A stretch of 64,000 nt of DNA from the NCBI GenBank assembly GCA_947447985.1, contig CANFLX010000001.1, positions 124,001-188,000 on the forward strand, written 5' to 3'. Of the stretch, positions 32,514 to 42,958 are shown piece after piece. Source of the DNA: Comamonadaceae bacterium (lineage in GTDB: Bacteria > Pseudomonadota > Gammaproteobacteria > Burkholderiales > Burkholderiaceae_C). Made by a program: the position numbers and the translations under genes. Numbering within the stretch: position 1 is the first letter of the stretch; each line of letters begins with the position of its first letter. Under the pieces are notes generated by a model. The model did not search any database. It had not been told where the DNA came from and saw only the letters and a list, made by a program, of their open reading frames with translations.

Positions 32514-33005
32514 ATGAAACACATCATTGCAGTCTTGCTTGAAAACGAACCCGGCGCTTTGTCGCGGGTGGTGGGCCTTTTTTCAGCCCGGGGTTACAAC
32601 ATCGAGTCGCTCACCGTGGCGCCCACCGAAGACGCCAGTTTGTCGCGCATGACGATTCAAACCACGGGGTCAGATGACGTGATTGAACAAATCACCAAGC
32701 ACTTGAACCGTTTGATCGAAGTCGTCAAAGTGGTCGACCTGACCGAAGGCGCCTACATCGAGCGCGAGCTGATGATGGTCAAGGTGCGTGCTGTCGGCAA
32801 AGAGCGTGAAGAGATGAAGCGCATGGCCGACATCTTCCGAGGCCGCATCATTGACGTCACCGACAAAAGCTACACCATCGAATTGACCGGCGACCAGTCG
32901 AAAAATGATGCCTTCCTGCAGGCGATTGAGCCGGGTGCGATTTTGGAAACGGTGCGCACCGGCTCCAGCGGCATCGGACGCGGCGAGCGGATTTTGCGGG
33001 TGTAA
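32514..33005 (+). CDS. ilvH: acetolactate synthase small (regulatory) subunit
   Basis: This 163-residue regulatory subunit confers valine feedback inhibition on IlvB. The N-terminal ACT domain begins MKHIIAVLLENEPGALSRVVGLFSARGYNIESL, with the family GALSR and GYNIESL motifs (the quoted run is split: MKHIIAVLLENEPG, then ALSRVVGLFSARGYN). A second ACT-like domain covers residues 80-160 and ends SGIGRGERILRV. It is preceded by GAAAAGAGGAA and follows ilvB directly. Confidence 0.95.
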   Translation: MKHIIAVLLENEPGALSRVVGLFSARGYNIESLTVAPTEDASLSRMTIQTTGSDDVIEQITKHLNRLIEVVKVVDLTEGAYIERELMMVKVRAVGKEREEMKRMADIFRGRIIDVTDKSYTIELTGDQSKNDAFLQAIEPGAILETVRTGSSGIGRGERILRV

Positions 33006-33073
33006 CTGCCCGAACAGGTTTTTCGGGCGCGCGCTTTATTGGCATGCTCTGCGCGTTCGGACAGTGGGGGTGA

Positions 33074-34168
<1,095 letters not shown>

Positions 34169-34186
34169 GCAAGCCTGTGCCTTGCC

Positions 34187-34214
34187 GTCAAAGGCCACTT
34201 CGGTGGCCTTTGAC
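34187..34214 (+). terminator. hairpin with UUCG tetraloop after ilvC
   Basis: A perfect 12-bp stem GTCAAAGGCCAC/GTGGCCTTTGAC closes a C(UUCG)G tetraloop 18 bases after the ilvC stop. No T run follows (ATTTGTGG), so it may be a weak terminator or a 3' RNA stabiliser. pssA starts 62 bases later. Confidence 0.7.
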
Positions 34215-34276
34215 ATTTGTGGTGGGGCGAGCAGGGCTGCGGCGTACACTGAAGGTATTGAGGCAGGAGGATTGAC

Positions 34277-35092
34277 ATGGACGACGGAATCGAGACGGCA
34301 GCGGAAGGCGAGGGCGCCGTGTTGGTGCGCAAGCGCCGCAAGGGCATCTACGTGTTGCCCAACCTCTTTACCCTAGCGGCACTTTTTGGTGGTTTCTATG
34401 CCATCGTGATGGCCATGGAAGGCCAGTTTGTGCAGTCTGCCATCGGCGTGTTTTGTGCCATGGTGTTGGATAGCCTTGACGGCCGCGTGGCGCGCATGAC
34501 CAACACGCAAAGTGCCTTCGGCGAGCAAATGGACTCTTTATCGGACATGGTGTCTTTCGGCGCCGCGCCGGCACTCATCTCTTATGTCTGGGTTCTCAAG
34601 GGCCTGGGCAAGTGGGGCTGGTTTGCAGCGTTTGTGTACTGTGCCTGCGCAGCATTGCGCCTGGCACGCTTTAACGTCAACACCCATGTGGTCGACAAGC
34701 GCTATTTCCAGGGCTTGCCGTCTCCTGCCGCTGCAGCCTTGGTGGCCGGTTTTATGTGGTGGTGTACCGACCGCGGTATTCCAGCGGCCAGCGTCTCGTG
34801 GTTTGTGTTTGCCTGGGTGCTCTACGCCGGTCTGACCATGGTGACCAATGTGCCGTTTTACAGCTTCAAAGACGTGAGCATGAAGCAAAGCGTGCCGTTT
34901 GCAGTGATCGTGATGATCGCGCTGGGCATTGCCGTGATCAATATCGATCCGCCCACGGTGATGTTTGGCGTGTTCGTGGCCTATGGCATGAGCGGCTACA
35001 TCGTCTACGGAGTGCGCAAGTTCAAGGGCATCCACACCAGCGTCATCAGCACCTCGACCGACGAGCCTGATGAGCGTGGCATGCACCGTTAA
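34277..35092 (+). CDS. pssA: CDP-diacylglycerol-serine O-phosphatidyltransferase
   Basis: PssA makes phosphatidylserine, the precursor of phosphatidylethanolamine, in the inner membrane. The CDP-alcohol phosphatidyltransferase motif DG-x2-AR-x8-G-x3-D-x3-D is complete from DGRVARMT through [14 protein letters not shown]. About six to eight hydrophobic helices fill the 271 residues, which matches the integral-membrane (Bacillus-type) family. It lies between ilvC and leuA on the same strand; the order ilvBHC-pssA-leuA is common in Burkholderiales. Confidence 0.94.
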   Translation: MDDGIETAAEGEGAVLVRKRRKGIYVLPNLFTLAALFGGFYAIVMAMEGQFVQSAIGVFCAMVLDSLDGRVARMTNTQSAFGEQMDSLSDMVSFGAAPALISYVWVLKGLGKWGWFAAFVYCACAALRLARFNVNTHVVDKRYFQGLPSPAAAALVAGFMWWCTDRGIPAASVSWFVFAWVLYAGLTMVTNVPFYSFKDVSMKQSVPFAVIVMIALGIAVINIDPPTVMFGVFVAYGMSGYIVYGVRKFKGIHTSVISTSTDEPDERGMHR

Positions 35093-35139
35093 GCGCGGCT
35101 GCGCAGCCCCAGGTCTTTCACTGCATTGGGAGAAAAAAT

Positions 35140-36678
35140 ATGTCCGACAAACTGATCATTTTTGACACCACGTTGCGCGACGGTGAACAGTCGCCGGGTG
35201 CCTCCATGACCCGCGATGAAAAAGTGCGCATTGCGCGCCAGTTGGAGCGGCTCAAGGTGGACGTGATTGAAGCCGGTTTTGCGGCCAGTTCCAACGGCGA
35301 CTTTGATGCGGTGCAGCTCGTGGCCAACACCGTCAAAGAATCTACGGTGTGTTCTCTCGCCCGTGCGAATGACCGCGATATCTCTCGCGCTGCCGAAGCA
35401 CTCAAAGGCGCCAACAGCGCACGCATTCACACCTTTATTGCCACCTCTGCGCTGCACATGGAAAAAAAGCTGCGCATGACACCGGACCAGGTGTTTGAGC
35501 AAGCGAAGCAGTCGGTGCGTTTTGCCCGCAATCTGGTGGCCGACATCGAATTCAGCCCCGAAGATGGCTACCGCAGCGACCCCGACTTTTTGTGCCGGGT
35601 GTTGGAAGCGGTGATCCATGAAGGCGCCACCACCATCAACGTGCCGGACACCGTGGGCTACGGCGTGCCGGAGTTGTATGGCAACTTCATCAAATCGCTG
35701 CGTGAGCGCATCCCCAACTCTGACAAAGCCATCTGGTCAGTGCACTGCCACAACGATCTGGGCATGGCGGTCGCCAACTCGCTGGCGGGCGTGAAAATCG
35801 GCGGCGCACGCCAGGTGGAATGCACGATCAACGGCCTGGGTGAGCGCGCTGGCAATTGCAGCTTGGAAGAAGTGGTCATGGCCGTCAAAACCCGGCGCGA
35901 CTACTTTGGTCTGGAACTGGGCATTGACACGCGCCATATTTTGGCCGCCAGCCGCATGGTCAGCCAAACCACGGGCTTCGTGGTGCAGCCCAACAAAGCC
36001 GTGGTGGGGGCGAATGCGTTTGCCCACGCCTCAGGCATTCACCAGGATGGCGTACTCAAGGCACGCGATACCTACGAGATCATGCGCGCCGAAGACGTGG
36101 GCTGGAGTGCCAACAAGTTGGTACTGGGCAAGCTCAGTGGTCGCAATGCCTTCAAGCAGCGCCTCAATGAGTTGGGCGTGCAGCTCGACAGCGAGGCGGA
36201 GATCAATGCCGCGTTTGCCCGATTCAAAGAACTGGCCGACCGCAAGTCAGAGATTTTTGACGAAGACATTTTGGCCTTGGTCAGCGATGAGAGCGTGTCA
36301 CAGGACAAAGAGCACTTTGCGTTTGTGTCCTTGGCGCAGCACAGCGAAACGGGCGAACGGCCGCATGCACGGGTGGTATTCACCAGCGGCGGACACGAAA
36401 TTCAGTCCGAATCGGACGGCAATGGGCCGGTCGACGCCTCGCTCAAGGCGATTGAAGCCCACGTGCAAAGTGGTGCGGAAATGGTCTTGTACTCGGTCAA
36501 TGCCATCAGTGGCTCGACCGAGAGCCAGGGTGAGGTGACCGTTCGCTTGCAAAACAGCGGTCGGGTTGTCAATGGCACTGGCTCCGACCCGGACATCGTC
36601 GTGGCGTCGGCCAAGGCCTATTTGAGCGCGCTCAATAAACTGCAAAGCAAGGCTGACCGCGTCGCCGCGCAAGGCTGA
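35140..36678 (+). CDS. leuA: 2-isopropylmalate synthase
   Basis: LeuA condenses acetyl-CoA with 2-oxoisovalerate in the first step of leucine synthesis. The 512-residue protein starts with the [15 protein letters not shown] signature. It has the metal-binding [13 protein letters not shown] and [10 protein letters not shown] motifs, and a C-terminal allosteric LeuA dimer domain (about 390-510) that mediates leucine feedback. The start ATG 35140 follows GGGAGAAAAAAT. The leuCDB genes are not in this window. Confidence 0.97.
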   Translation: MSDKLIIFDTTLRDGEQSPGASMTRDEKVRIARQLERLKVDVIEAGFAASSNGDFDAVQLVANTVKESTVCSLARANDRDISRAAEALKGANSARIHTFIATSALHMEKKLRMTPDQVFEQAKQSVRFARNLVADIEFSPEDGYRSDPDFLCRVLEAVIHEGATTINVPDTVGYGVPELYGNFIKSLRERIPNSDKAIWSVHCHNDLGMAVANSLAGVKIGGARQVECTINGLGERAGNCSLEEVVMAVKTRRDYFGLELGIDTRHILAASRMVSQTTGFVVQPNKAVVGANAFAHASGIHQDGVLKARDTYEIMRAEDVGWSANKLVLGKLSGRNAFKQRLNELGVQLDSEAEINAAFARFKELADRKSEIFDEDILALVSDESVSQDKEHFAFVSLAQHSETGERPHARVVFTSGGHEIQSESDGNGPVDASLKAIEAHVQSGAEMVLYSVNAISGSTESQGEVTVRLQNSGRVVNGTGSDPDIVVASAKAYLSALNKLQSKADRVAAQG

Positions 36679-36696
36679 TCGCTGATTTACACGGAT

Positions 36697-36718
36697 TTGC
36701 ATGATGTTTCTCATGCAA
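36697..36718. repeat. inverted repeat after leuA
   Basis: TTGCATGA and TCATGCAA form an 8-bp inverted repeat separated by 6 bases, 19 bases after the leuA stop. No T run follows, so it could be a weak terminator or a protein-binding site; neither is established. Confidence 0.35.
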
Positions 36719-36813
36719 GTGCTTGATTTCAGAGGATTTTTGGCTAAACTCGGGCAACTTTTCTGCGTGCCAGAGCTTTGATATGCTGGCGCCTGCTTTT
36801 GCTGGACACCAAA

Positions 36814-37839
36814 TTGCATAAAAAACTACTCTCTGTCGCATTGTTCACCGCCGCCTTCGCCTTCGGCACGGGGGCATCTGCGCTGAACGTAAAAAACGAC
36901 AACGGAAATCCCACCGGCAGTCGCAGCAGCAAGACCAAAACTGCCGCCAAGCGCGTTGCAAAGCGGGTAGCCGTCGCAGCTGCAGTACCGTCCAAACCCT
37001 CGTTTGGCGAAGCGGCTGGTTTGCACGCAGCGCGCGACACCTTGGCGTTGAAATCCAGCGTAGCACTGGTGATTGACCAAGACACCAAGGAAGTGCTGCT
37101 GCAAAAAAACGAATCGGCCGTGCTTCCCATCGCATCCATCACCAAGTTGATGACCGGCGTACTGGTGACCGAAGCCAAACTGCCGATGGACGAGCTGATC
37201 ACCATCTCGCAGGCTGATGTAGACATGGAAAAAGGCAGCCGCTCACGCTTGAACGTTGGCACGGTGTTGTCGCGTGGCGAGCTATTGCATTTGGCCTTGA
37301 TGTCCAGCGAAAACCGCGCGGCCCACGCTCTGGGTCGCAGCTACCCGGGCGGAATGCCCGCGTTCGTCAGCCTGATGAACGCCAAGGCCAGTGCATTGGG
37401 CATGCACTCCACCAGTTATGTAGAGCCCACTGGTCTGTCCAGCAAAAACCAATCCAGTGCCAACGATTTGGCCACTCTGGTGGCTTACGCCTATGGCAAC
37501 CCCACCTTGCGTGAGCTGTCCACATCGCCCGGCTACGACGTCGAAGTGGGTCGTCGCACACTGCGTTTTAACAACACCAATCGCCTGGTAAAAAGCCCCG
37601 CATGGGACATCGGCCTGCAAAAAACAGGCTATATCTCCGAAGCCGGTCAGTGCCTGGTCATGCAAGCCAAGGTGGCGGGGCGCAAGCTCATCATGGTGTT
37701 TTTGGACTCGGCGGGCAAGCTCAGCCGTATCGCTGATGCCGAACGCGTGCGCCATTGGGTCGAGTCCAACCCGCCAGCGCTCAACCGCGGCGCTCCGGTG
37801 GCGTCCCTGGCCACCGACCTCTACGTCCGAACCAACTAA
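36814..37839 (+). CDS. pbpG: D-alanyl-D-alanine endopeptidase (PBP7-like)
   Basis: This low-molecular-mass penicillin-binding protein cleaves peptide cross-links in the periplasm. The three active-site motifs are present: SITK in PIASITKLMTG, SEN in LMSSENRAAHALG, and KTG in LQKTGYISEAG. The N-terminus KKLLSVALFTAAFAFGTGASA is a signal peptide. There is no in-frame ATG near the start. TTG 36814 gives a compact signal peptide, and TTG at 36778 or 36799 are alternatives. The stop codon shares CTAA with the convergent iclR-type gene. Confidence 0.9.
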   Translation: MHKKLLSVALFTAAFAFGTGASALNVKNDNGNPTGSRSSKTKTAAKRVAKRVAVAAAVPSKPSFGEAAGLHAARDTLALKSSVALVIDQDTKEVLLQKNESAVLPIASITKLMTGVLVTEAKLPMDELITISQADVDMEKGSRSRLNVGTVLSRGELLHLALMSSENRAAHALGRSYPGGMPAFVSLMNAKASALGMHSTSYVEPTGLSSKNQSSANDLATLVAYAYGNPTLRELSTSPGYDVEVGRRTLRFNNTNRLVKSPAWDIGLQKTGYISEAGQCLVMQAKVAGRKLIMVFLDSAGKLSRIADAERVRHWVESNPPALNRGAPVASLATDLYVRTN

Positions 37840-38618
37840 GCGCCGCCGCGGTATCCCAGCGTTTGGGAAATTTGCTGGGCGGTTTCTTTGAGCTTGGGTA
37901 TCCACGCATCGTCCATGCGGCCTGAGGGTGACGAAATCGACAGGCCTGCCACCAGCTTGGCCTGGTCGTCGTAAACCCCCGCTGCCATGCAGCGCACGCC
38001 CAGTTCCAACTCTTCATTGTCATTGGCTTGGCCGGACTGGCGTACGCGGGAGAGTTCACGCTCCAGCCGCGCCAGGTCGGTAATGCTGTTTTTGGTTTGG
38101 CCTTGCAGGCCTGTGCGCGTCGCGTAGGCGCGAATCCGTTGGGGGTCGTCGGCGGCCAGGAACAACTTGCCCACCGACGTGAGGTGCAGTGGCGCACGGC
38201 CGCCAATGGCACGCACCACCTGCATGCCCGAGCGCTCACTGAACGCCCGCTCCACATAAATGATTTCGTCGCCTTGGCGCATGCTCAGGTTGACAGGTTG
38301 TTGCGTGAGCTTGTGCAACTCGCGCATGGGCGCCAAGGCGGCGTCGCGCACATTCAGACGGCCTTTGACCAGATTACCGAGTTCGAGCAAGCGCATGCCC
38401 AGGCGGTAACTGCCAGGCTGGGGCCGGTCCGCAAAGCGACCCAGCACGAGGTCGTTCAGGATGCGGTGCGCCGTGGAGGGGTGAAGCCCCGCTTTTTCAC
38501 TGATGTCTTTGAGCGACATCGCCTCTTCGCGCGAAGCCAGGACGTCGATCAGGGTAAACATGCGCTCTATCACTTGGACAGAGGGCGCAGCATTGGAGGG
38601 AATGTCAGCTTGGGTCAT
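37836..38618 (-). CDS. IclR family transcriptional regulator
   Basis: This 260-residue regulator has an N-terminal winged helix-turn-helix ([20 protein letters not shown], about residues 37-56) and a C-terminal effector-binding IclR domain that starts around residue 95. Its target is not evident, because neighbouring genes (bpt, aat, pbpG) are not typical IclR regulon members. It overlaps the end of bpt by 14 bases on the same strand. Confidence 0.9.
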   Translation of the reverse strand: MTQADIPSNAAPSVQVIERMFTLIDVLASREEAMSLKDISEKAGLHPSTAHRILNDLVLGRFADRPQPGSYRLGMRLLELGNLVKGRLNVRDAALAPMRELHKLTQQPVNLSMRQGDEIIYVERAFSERSGMQVVRAIGGRAPLHLTSVGKLFLAADDPQRIRAYATRTGLQGQTKNSITDLARLERELSRVRQSGQANDNEELELGVRCMAAGVYDDQAKLVAGLSISSPSGRMDDAWIPKLKETAQQISQTLGYRGGA

Positions 38619-39372
38619 GGGGCTTTGGGTGTGCCAAGGGGCTGGGTTGCCATTTGCCGTTGACGAGCATTTGAGCGGGTTGGTATTGGTTCTTGTAACG
38701 CATTTTGGGGCTTTGCTCTATCCAATAGCCCAAGTATAAAAAAGACAGACTCAAATTTTTGACCTGCTCAATTTGCCAAAGCACGTTGTAGGTGCCATAG
38801 CTGGCACGGTCATCGGGCTCGTAAAACGTGTAGACCGCCGAGATGCCGTCACGGAGTACATCGACGATGGACACCATTTTGAGTACGCCAAGTGACCCAT
38901 CTGCCCCGGTTTCCCGAAACTCCACCAAGCGGGAGTTGACGCGGCTTTGCAGCAGGAACTGGGTGTACTGGCTCGCACTGTCGTCTTCCATGCCGCCGCC
39001 CGCATGGCGGCTTTGCTGGTAGCGCTGGTACAGGGCATAGTGCTCGGCGGTAAAGCCCAAATCCAATACGCGTGCCTGCAGCACGTGGTGCTGCTTCCAG
39101 GCCCTGCGCTGGCTGCGCGTGGGCTGGAATTCTGTGGCCATCACGCGCATTGCGACGCAGGCCTGGCAGCCGTCGCAGTGCGGGCGGTAGGTGAACATAC
39201 CGCTGCGCCGGAAGCCTTCGGCCACCAGGTCGGAGTAGGTGGCGTTGTCAATCAAATGGCTGGGTGTGGCCACTTGGGAACGCGCCATGCGGTCGCTCAA
39301 GTAGCTGCAGGCATAAGGTGCCGTGGAATAAAACTGCAAGGCCTGCAGCGGGAGGTCTTTCAGATTCGTCAT
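38605..39372 (-). CDS. bpt: aspartate/glutamate leucyltransferase
   Basis: Bpt transfers leucine from Leu-tRNA to N-terminal Asp or Glu, marking proteins for ClpS/ClpAP degradation. The 255-residue protein shows the [12 protein letters not shown] motif, [16 protein letters not shown] with its Cys cluster, and [18 protein letters not shown]. It is directly adjacent to aat, start against stop with no gap, which gives a bacterial N-degron module. Confidence 0.94.
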   Translation of the reverse strand: MTNLKDLPLQALQFYSTAPYACSYLSDRMARSQVATPSHLIDNATYSDLVAEGFRRSGMFTYRPHCDGCQACVAMRVMATEFQPTRSQRRAWKQHHVLQARVLDLGFTAEHYALYQRYQQSRHAGGGMEDDSASQYTQFLLQSRVNSRLVEFRETGADGSLGVLKMVSIVDVLRDGISAVYTFYEPDDRASYGTYNVLWQIEQVKNLSLSFLYLGYWIEQSPKMRYKNQYQPAQMLVNGKWQPSPLAHPKPHDPS

Positions 39373-40125
39373 TCAACGCGCAGTCACATTCAAAAGCAGG
39401 TCCCAGTCATCGGGTGAATAAAGCCATTTCGGCGCTGGAGCTTGGCAGGCTTGCGGCAAGCCGGCGGTAAATTGTGCGCGCGGCACAGGCGCCGCGCCCA
39501 GCGACGCCAAGTGCCGTGTATTTTGCTGGCAATCGATCTGGGTCATGCCGTGGCGCAGGCAAAAGGCCACCAAGGCCGCCAGGGCAATTTTTGACGCGTC
39601 GGTGCGTTGGCTGAACATGGATTCACCGAACACCGCTTTGCCCAGAGACACGCAGTACAAACCTGCCACCAGTTGGCCCTCCACCCAGGTCTCCACACTG
39701 TGCGCGAGCCCTTGTGCATGCAAATCGCAATACGCTTGCACCATGGCGGGCACGATCCAGGAGCCGTTTTGTCCCTCGCGCGGCGCCTGTGCACAGTGCT
39801 GGATTACCGACTCAAAGGCGCTGTCAAAGCGAATCTCGCAGCCTGGTGTCTGTAGAAACTGGCGCAAGGTCTTTTTGAAAGAGCGGTGCAGCTTGAACTC
39901 GGCGACCTGCAGCACCATGCGCGGATCTGGGCACCACCATAGCACGGGTTGATCCGGGTTGAACCACGGAAAAATGCCGCGTGCATAAGCGGTCCGCAGC
40001 CGCTGCGCATTCAGGTCGCCGCCCGCCGCGAGCAAACCTGGCGCCTCTGAATCTTCACCCAGGGCGTGCTCCACCGGTGGGAACGGGTCGTCGGGTTCAA
40101 TCCAAACCAAGGAAGGTGGGGCCAT
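39373..40125 (-). CDS. aat: leucyl/phenylalanyl-tRNA-protein transferase
   Basis: Aat conjugates Leu or Phe to N-terminal Lys or Arg in the bacterial N-degron pathway. The 250-residue protein has the FPPVEHALGEDSEAPGLLAAGGDL N-terminal region (only part quoted: APGLLAAGGDL) and ARGIFPWFNPDQPVLWWCPDPR. It also has VETWVEGQLVAGLYCVSLGK and GESMFSQRTDASKIAL family motifs. It precedes bpt with abutting coding regions. Confidence 0.95.
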   Translation of the reverse strand: MAPPSLVWIEPDDPFPPVEHALGEDSEAPGLLAAGGDLNAQRLRTAYARGIFPWFNPDQPVLWWCPDPRMVLQVAEFKLHRSFKKTLRQFLQTPGCEIRFDSAFESVIQHCAQAPREGQNGSWIVPAMVQAYCDLHAQGLAHSVETWVEGQLVAGLYCVSLGKAVFGESMFSQRTDASKIALAALVAFCLRHGMTQIDCQQNTRHLASLGAAPVPRAQFTAGLPQACQAPAPKWLYSPDDWDLLLNVTAR

Positions 40126-40197
40126 GAAGCGCAGTGTAGGCGTGCAATGTCAAAAAAGATGTGCGGCGTCCCAGTCTATCGACCCTCGCCGGGCGGT

Positions 40198-40203
40198 TAG
40201 AAT
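40198..40203 (+). promoter_or_regulatory. possible -10 element of the tRNA-Pro gene
   Basis: TAGAAT ends 9 bases before the tRNA 5' end, a suitable distance for transcription to begin near 40210. The -35 region is not well conserved. Confidence 0.4.
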
Positions 40204-40212
40204 ACGAGTTGT

Positions 40213-40289
<77 letters not shown>

Positions 40290-40297
40290 CATTGATT

Positions 40298-40323
40298 GCC
40301 AAAGCATTGTCTTTGGCTTTTTT
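40298..40323 (+). terminator. rho-independent terminator after tRNA-Pro
   Basis: The stem GCCAAAG/CTTTGGC with a 6-base loop is followed by six T's and then GTTT. It lies between the two tRNA genes, so they are probably separately ended or partly read through. Confidence 0.75.
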
Positions 40324-40345
40324 GTTTCTAAGATAGGCGACCAGA

Positions 40346-40422
40346 CTGTCCGTAGCTCAGTTGGATAGAGCAACAGCCTTCTAAGCTGTAGGTCACAGGT
40401 TCGATTCCTGTCGGACAGGCCA
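40346..40422 (+). tRNA. tRNA-Arg (anticodon TCT)
   Basis: The 77-base cloverleaf has acceptor arms CTGTCCG/CGGACAG, an anticodon stem ACAGC/GCTGT with loop CTTCTAA (anticodon TCT), and the TpsiC loop TTCGATT. The discriminator is G and the CCA is encoded. Confidence 0.95.
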
Positions 40423-40433
40423 AAGGGCCAAGT

Positions 40434-41252
40434 TCAAGCAATTTCGATCTTTCTCGCCGCGCCCGTGCCACGCAACCATTGGCCAGCGGCATGCTCCAAG
40501 GCGCTCGCCGCCCCCGTCGTCCACAAATCCACCCAGGGTGCGGTGGCGTCTGTTGTCAAACCATCGGTGCTGCGCTGCGCCAGCAAACTCGCTGTGCGTT
40601 GTGCCACGGGCAGTCCGGCATCCATCAGGATGACGTCTGGTCCCACCAGTGGCGCCAACACCTCAGCGGCAAACGTGTAGTGGGTGCACCCCAACACCAG
40701 GGTATCTATCTCGCCTGGGCCACGACCAAAAGGTCCCAGCGCGGCGGTGTAGCGCGCGCACAAGTCTCGAATTTGGTCGAGTTCGGCGTTCTCGATGGCG
40801 GCTGCCAAGCCGTCGCAGGCTTGCAGCACAAAGCGCACTTTGGGGTCTTGCGCCTGCAAGAGTGCGGCAAATTTGTCGCTGGCCAGTGTGCTGCGCGTGG
40901 CCAGCACGCCCACCACGCCCGTGCGACTGCGCGCAGCAGCGGGCTTGAGTGCGGGTTCTACGCCCACAATGGGCAGGGTGGGGTAGTTGGCGCGCAGAGT
41001 GGCGATCGCCGCTGCGGTCGCGGTATTGCACGCCACCACCAAGGCTCGAACTTGGTGCTCGTCAACCAGGTACCTGCCGATCGCTGCAGAGCGGTCCAGC
41101 ACATGCTGCACATCGCGTTCCCCATACGGCGCATGGCCGGCGTCCGAGACGTAGACAAACTGCGCGTGCGGCAGCGTCTGGCGCAAGGCCTTTAAAACAC
41201 TCAGGCCGCCGACGCCGCTGTCAAAAACGCCAATGGGCTGCATGGCAGACAT
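40434..41252 (-). CDS. murI: glutamate racemase
   Basis: MurI makes D-glutamate for peptidoglycan. The two catalytic cysteines are in VVACNTATA and LGCTHYTF, and the N-terminus carries GVFDSGVGGLSVL. The 272-residue length fits. ATG 41252 or 41243 (three codons in) could be the start. It lies 12 bases after the class I fumarase on the same strand. Confidence 0.96.
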   Translation of the reverse strand: MSAMQPIGVFDSGVGGLSVLKALRQTLPHAQFVYVSDAGHAPYGERDVQHVLDRSAAIGRYLVDEHQVRALVVACNTATAAAIATLRANYPTLPIVGVEPALKPAAARSRTGVVGVLATRSTLASDKFAALLQAQDPKVRFVLQACDGLAAAIENAELDQIRDLCARYTAALGPFGRGPGEIDTLVLGCTHYTFAAEVLAPLVGPDVILMDAGLPVAQRTASLLAQRSTDGLTTDATAPWVDLWTTGAASALEHAAGQWLRGTGAARKIEIA

Positions 41253-41264
41253 CAGCCCGCTGGT

Positions 41265-42815
41265 TTAGACCGACTTGATGCCGATGTTTTTGAACTCGCC
41301 CGTTGCAATGCGCTTTTGCCATTCCGCCGGCCCAGTGATGTGGGCGCTGGTGCCGCCGGAGTCGACCGCCACGGTAACGGGCATGTCCACCACATCAAAC
41401 TCGTAAATCGCTTCCATGCCCAAGTCCGCAAAGCCCACCACTTTGGCGTGCTTGATGGCCTTGCTGACCAGGTAGGCAGCGCCGCCCACGGCCATCAGGT
41501 AAGCGCTTTGGTGCTTCTTGATCGCCTCAATCGCCACCGGGCCGCGTTCGGCCTTGCCGACCATGGAGATCAAGCCGGTTTTCGCGAGCATCATTTCGGT
41601 GAATCCATCCATCCGCGTGGCGGTGGTGGGGCCGGCGGGGCCGACCACTTCCTCACCCACAGGGTCCACCGGGCCCACGTAGTAAATCACGCGGTTGGTG
41701 AAGTCCACGGGCAGGGGCTCGCCTTGGGCCAACAGGGTCTGAATGCGTTTGTGCGCGGCGTCGCGCCCGGTGAGCATCTTGCCGTTGAGCAGCAAGGTTT
41801 GGCCAGGCTTCCAGTTGGCGACTTCTTCTTTGGTGAGGGTGTTGAGGTCTACGCGGGTGCTCTTGACGTAGTCAGGCGCCCAGCTCACGTCAGGCCACAG
41901 GTCCAGTGACGGAGGCGTCAGGAAGGCCGGGCCGCTGCCGTCCAGCACGAAGTGCGCGTGGCGCGTGGCGGCGCAGTTCGGAATCATCGCCACCGGTTTG
42001 CTGGCCGCGTGGGTGGGGTACATCTTGATTTTCACGTCCAGCACCGTGGTCAGGCCACCCAGACCCTGGGCGCCAATGCCCAGTGCGTTGACCTTCTCAT
42101 AGAGCTCCAAGCGCATGTTTTCCAGCGAGGTCAGCGCGGCGCCGCTGCTCGACTTGGCCTGCAACTCGTACATGTCCAAGTCGTCCATCAGGCTTTCCTT
42201 GGCCATCAGCACGGCCTTTTCTGCCGTGCCGCCTATGCCGATGCCCAGCATGCCCGGCGGGCACCAACCGGCACCCATGGTGGGCACCGTTTTGAGCACC
42301 CAGTCGATCACCGAGTCACCCGGGTTGAGCATGATCATCTTGCTTTTGTTTTCGGAGCCGCCGCCCTTGGCCGCGACGGTCACTTCGACCGTGTTGCCCG
42401 GAACAATTTCGGTAAAGATCACAGCAGGCGTGTTGTCTTTGGTGTTCTTGCGCAAAAACTCGGGGTCTGCCACCACGCTGGCGCGCAAGGTGTTGGCCGG
42501 GTCGTTGTAGCCACGGCGCACGCCTTCGTTGACGGCGTCATCCAGGCTGCCGGTGAAGCCGCCCCAGCGCACATCCATGCCGACTTTGAGGAAGACGTTC
42601 ACGATGCCGGTGTCCTGGCAAATCGGGCGGTGCCCGATCGCGCTCATTTTGCTGTTGGTCAAAATTTGCGCAATCGCGTCTTTGGCGGCAGGGCTTTGCT
42701 CTCGGGCATAGGCGCGCGCCAGATGCGCGATGTAGTCGCTGGGGTGGTAGTAGCTGATGTACTGCAGCGCAGCGGCAACCGATTCGATCAGGTCTTCTTG
42801 GGCAATGGTGGTCAT
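41265..42815 (-). CDS. fumA: fumarate hydratase, class I (iron-sulfur)
   Basis: This 516-residue enzyme interconverts fumarate and malate and uses an oxygen-sensitive [4Fe-4S] cluster. Candidate cluster cysteines lie in RPICQDTGI, GWCPPGMLG and NCAATRHAHF. The C-terminal beta domain (after about 330) contains GRDAAHKRI and AGPTTATRMDGF. ATG 42815 gives the family-type N-terminus. FumA and FumB-type names cannot be separated by sequence alone. murI follows closely; acsA diverges. Confidence 0.92.
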   Translation of the reverse strand: MTTIAQEDLIESVAAALQYISYYHPSDYIAHLARAYAREQSPAAKDAIAQILTNSKMSAIGHRPICQDTGIVNVFLKVGMDVRWGGFTGSLDDAVNEGVRRGYNDPANTLRASVVADPEFLRKNTKDNTPAVIFTEIVPGNTVEVTVAAKGGGSENKSKMIMLNPGDSVIDWVLKTVPTMGAGWCPPGMLGIGIGGTAEKAVLMAKESLMDDLDMYELQAKSSSGAALTSLENMRLELYEKVNALGIGAQGLGGLTTVLDVKIKMYPTHAASKPVAMIPNCAATRHAHFVLDGSGPAFLTPPSLDLWPDVSWAPDYVKSTRVDLNTLTKEEVANWKPGQTLLLNGKMLTGRDAAHKRIQTLLAQGEPLPVDFTNRVIYYVGPVDPVGEEVVGPAGPTTATRMDGFTEMMLAKTGLISMVGKAERGPVAIEAIKKHQSAYLMAVGGAAYLVSKAIKHAKVVGFADLGMEAIYEFDVVDMPVTVAVDSGGTSAHITGPAEWQKRIATGEFKNIGIKSV

Positions 42816-42958
42816 GGGTGGCGTGGCCTTGAAGGGGCGGTGTGGGGGCGATAAACCAAAGAGTTTAACCAAGGCCCCGCCCGGGGCGGAGTCAGTGGCA
42901 TGTAAGTGCCACCCCCGACCATCGCGCCCAGTTTTATGCATAACCAGGAGACAGCGCT

